Origin: Thermoflexales bacterium
Lineage (GTDB): Bacteria; Chloroflexota; Anaerolineae; Fen-1058
DNA: 13,419 nucleotides
Assembly: GCA_016931085.1 (NCBI GenBank)
Contig: JAFGFO010000207.1
Span: 1-13,419 of the forward strand
Direction of reading: 5' to 3'
The notes under the pieces were generated by a model. That model did not search any database. It was not told the DNA's origin and was given only the letters and a program-made list of their open reading frames with translations. This document shows, in pieces, positions 13,290 through 13,419 of the stretch; positions within the stretch are counted from its first letter, which is position 1; the number at the start of each line of letters is the position of its first letter. The translations under genes and the position numbers were made by a program.

Positions 13290-13318
13290 ATTATATCAGT
13301 CCAGGCCCAAGTGCACAA
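13290..13318 (-). promoter_or_regulatory. Predicted leaderless promoter of the GT-C / zinc-ribbon / scpA unit
   Basis: On the minus strand a perfect TATAAT (13295-13290) is preceded by TGA as an extended -10. TTGTGC (13318-13313) lies 17 bp upstream. The -10 is 6 nt from the ATG at 13283, which places the start of transcription at the start codon. No Shine-Dalgarno sequence is present. Confidence 0.6.
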
Positions 13319-13354
13319 GCCTCCCATGAGACGGGCATTCGTAGCAAATCGCTC

Positions 13355-13406
13355 AAGTGGGGCAACCTCCCCGAAAGCTTAGAGCTTTCGGGGAGGTAAG
13401 TGGGGC
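13355..13406. repeat. 33-bp perfect palindrome bordered by 9-bp direct repeats
   Basis: The arms ACCTCCCCGAAAGCT (13365-13379) and AGCTTTCGGGGAGGT (13383-13397) are perfectly complementary with loop TAG. AAGTGGGGC occurs immediately outside on both sides (13355-13363 and 13398-13406), with one extra A on the left. The element is upstream of the GT-C-like promoter, and no gene is visible from 13284 to the window end. Confidence 0.75.
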
Positions 13407-13419
13407 GCCAGGCCGCAAA

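Noticed and set aside
12489..13382. 297-codon plus-strand frame at the right end
   Set aside because: It is opposite the GT-C-like membrane gene. Its Gln/His-rich composition is the usual mirror of hydrophobic codons.

Overview
The window is about 13.4 kb of GC-rich bacterial DNA. Gene content, short intergenic gaps, families of small palindromic repeats and heptamer arrays all look like the phylum Chloroflexota (Anaerolineae-like). That assignment rests on protein character and repeat style seen by eye, not on a search. There is no rRNA, CRISPR array, integrase, transposase or phage module.

Left part (1-6040), mostly amino-acid metabolism. The 3' end of threonine synthase (thrC) is followed 18 bp later by a ThiF/MoeB/HesA-type adenylyltransferase. 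The latter converges on the GTPase gene ychF, and one 33-bp palindrome carries both 3' ends. A short AT-rich island holds opposed promoters for ychF (minus) and for a PLP-dependent aminotransferase (plus). The aminotransferase is followed by prephenate dehydrogenase (tyrA, TTG start), which converges on glutamate dehydrogenase (gdhA, minus). Two near-identical 29-bp palindromes lie on either side of tyrA. The second supplies the tyrA stop codon.

Middle part (6040-8965), a minus-strand transcription unit. A strong extended -10 promoter at 8937-8965 drives a 525-aa protein of unknown function, a 148-aa unknown protein and a 141-aa nucleoside 2-deoxyribosyltransferase-like protein. It ends with a tRNA-Arg(UCU) gene only 4 nt past the last stop codon and a hairpin followed by pyrimidine-rich sequence. 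This is the least explained gene set in the window.

Right part (8977-13419). A plus-strand GT4-like glycosyltransferase gene converges on a minus-strand unit. That unit reads: GT-C-like polytopic membrane protein, then a tail-anchored protein with three zinc ribbons, then scpA (condensin kleisin). Both glycosyltransferase genes have a good -10 box exactly 6 nt before the ATG, which predicts leaderless mRNAs. Both also carry short in-frame heptanucleotide arrays inside their coding sequence.

The clearest cross-window theme is the close contact between small repeats and genes. Palindromes contain the stop codons of the adenylyltransferase, ychF (partly), tyrA and scpA. A palindrome encodes the N-terminal tail of ScpA. 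Two structured elements, at about 10217-10332 and 13364-13397, are bordered by 9-10 bp direct repeats as if they had inserted.
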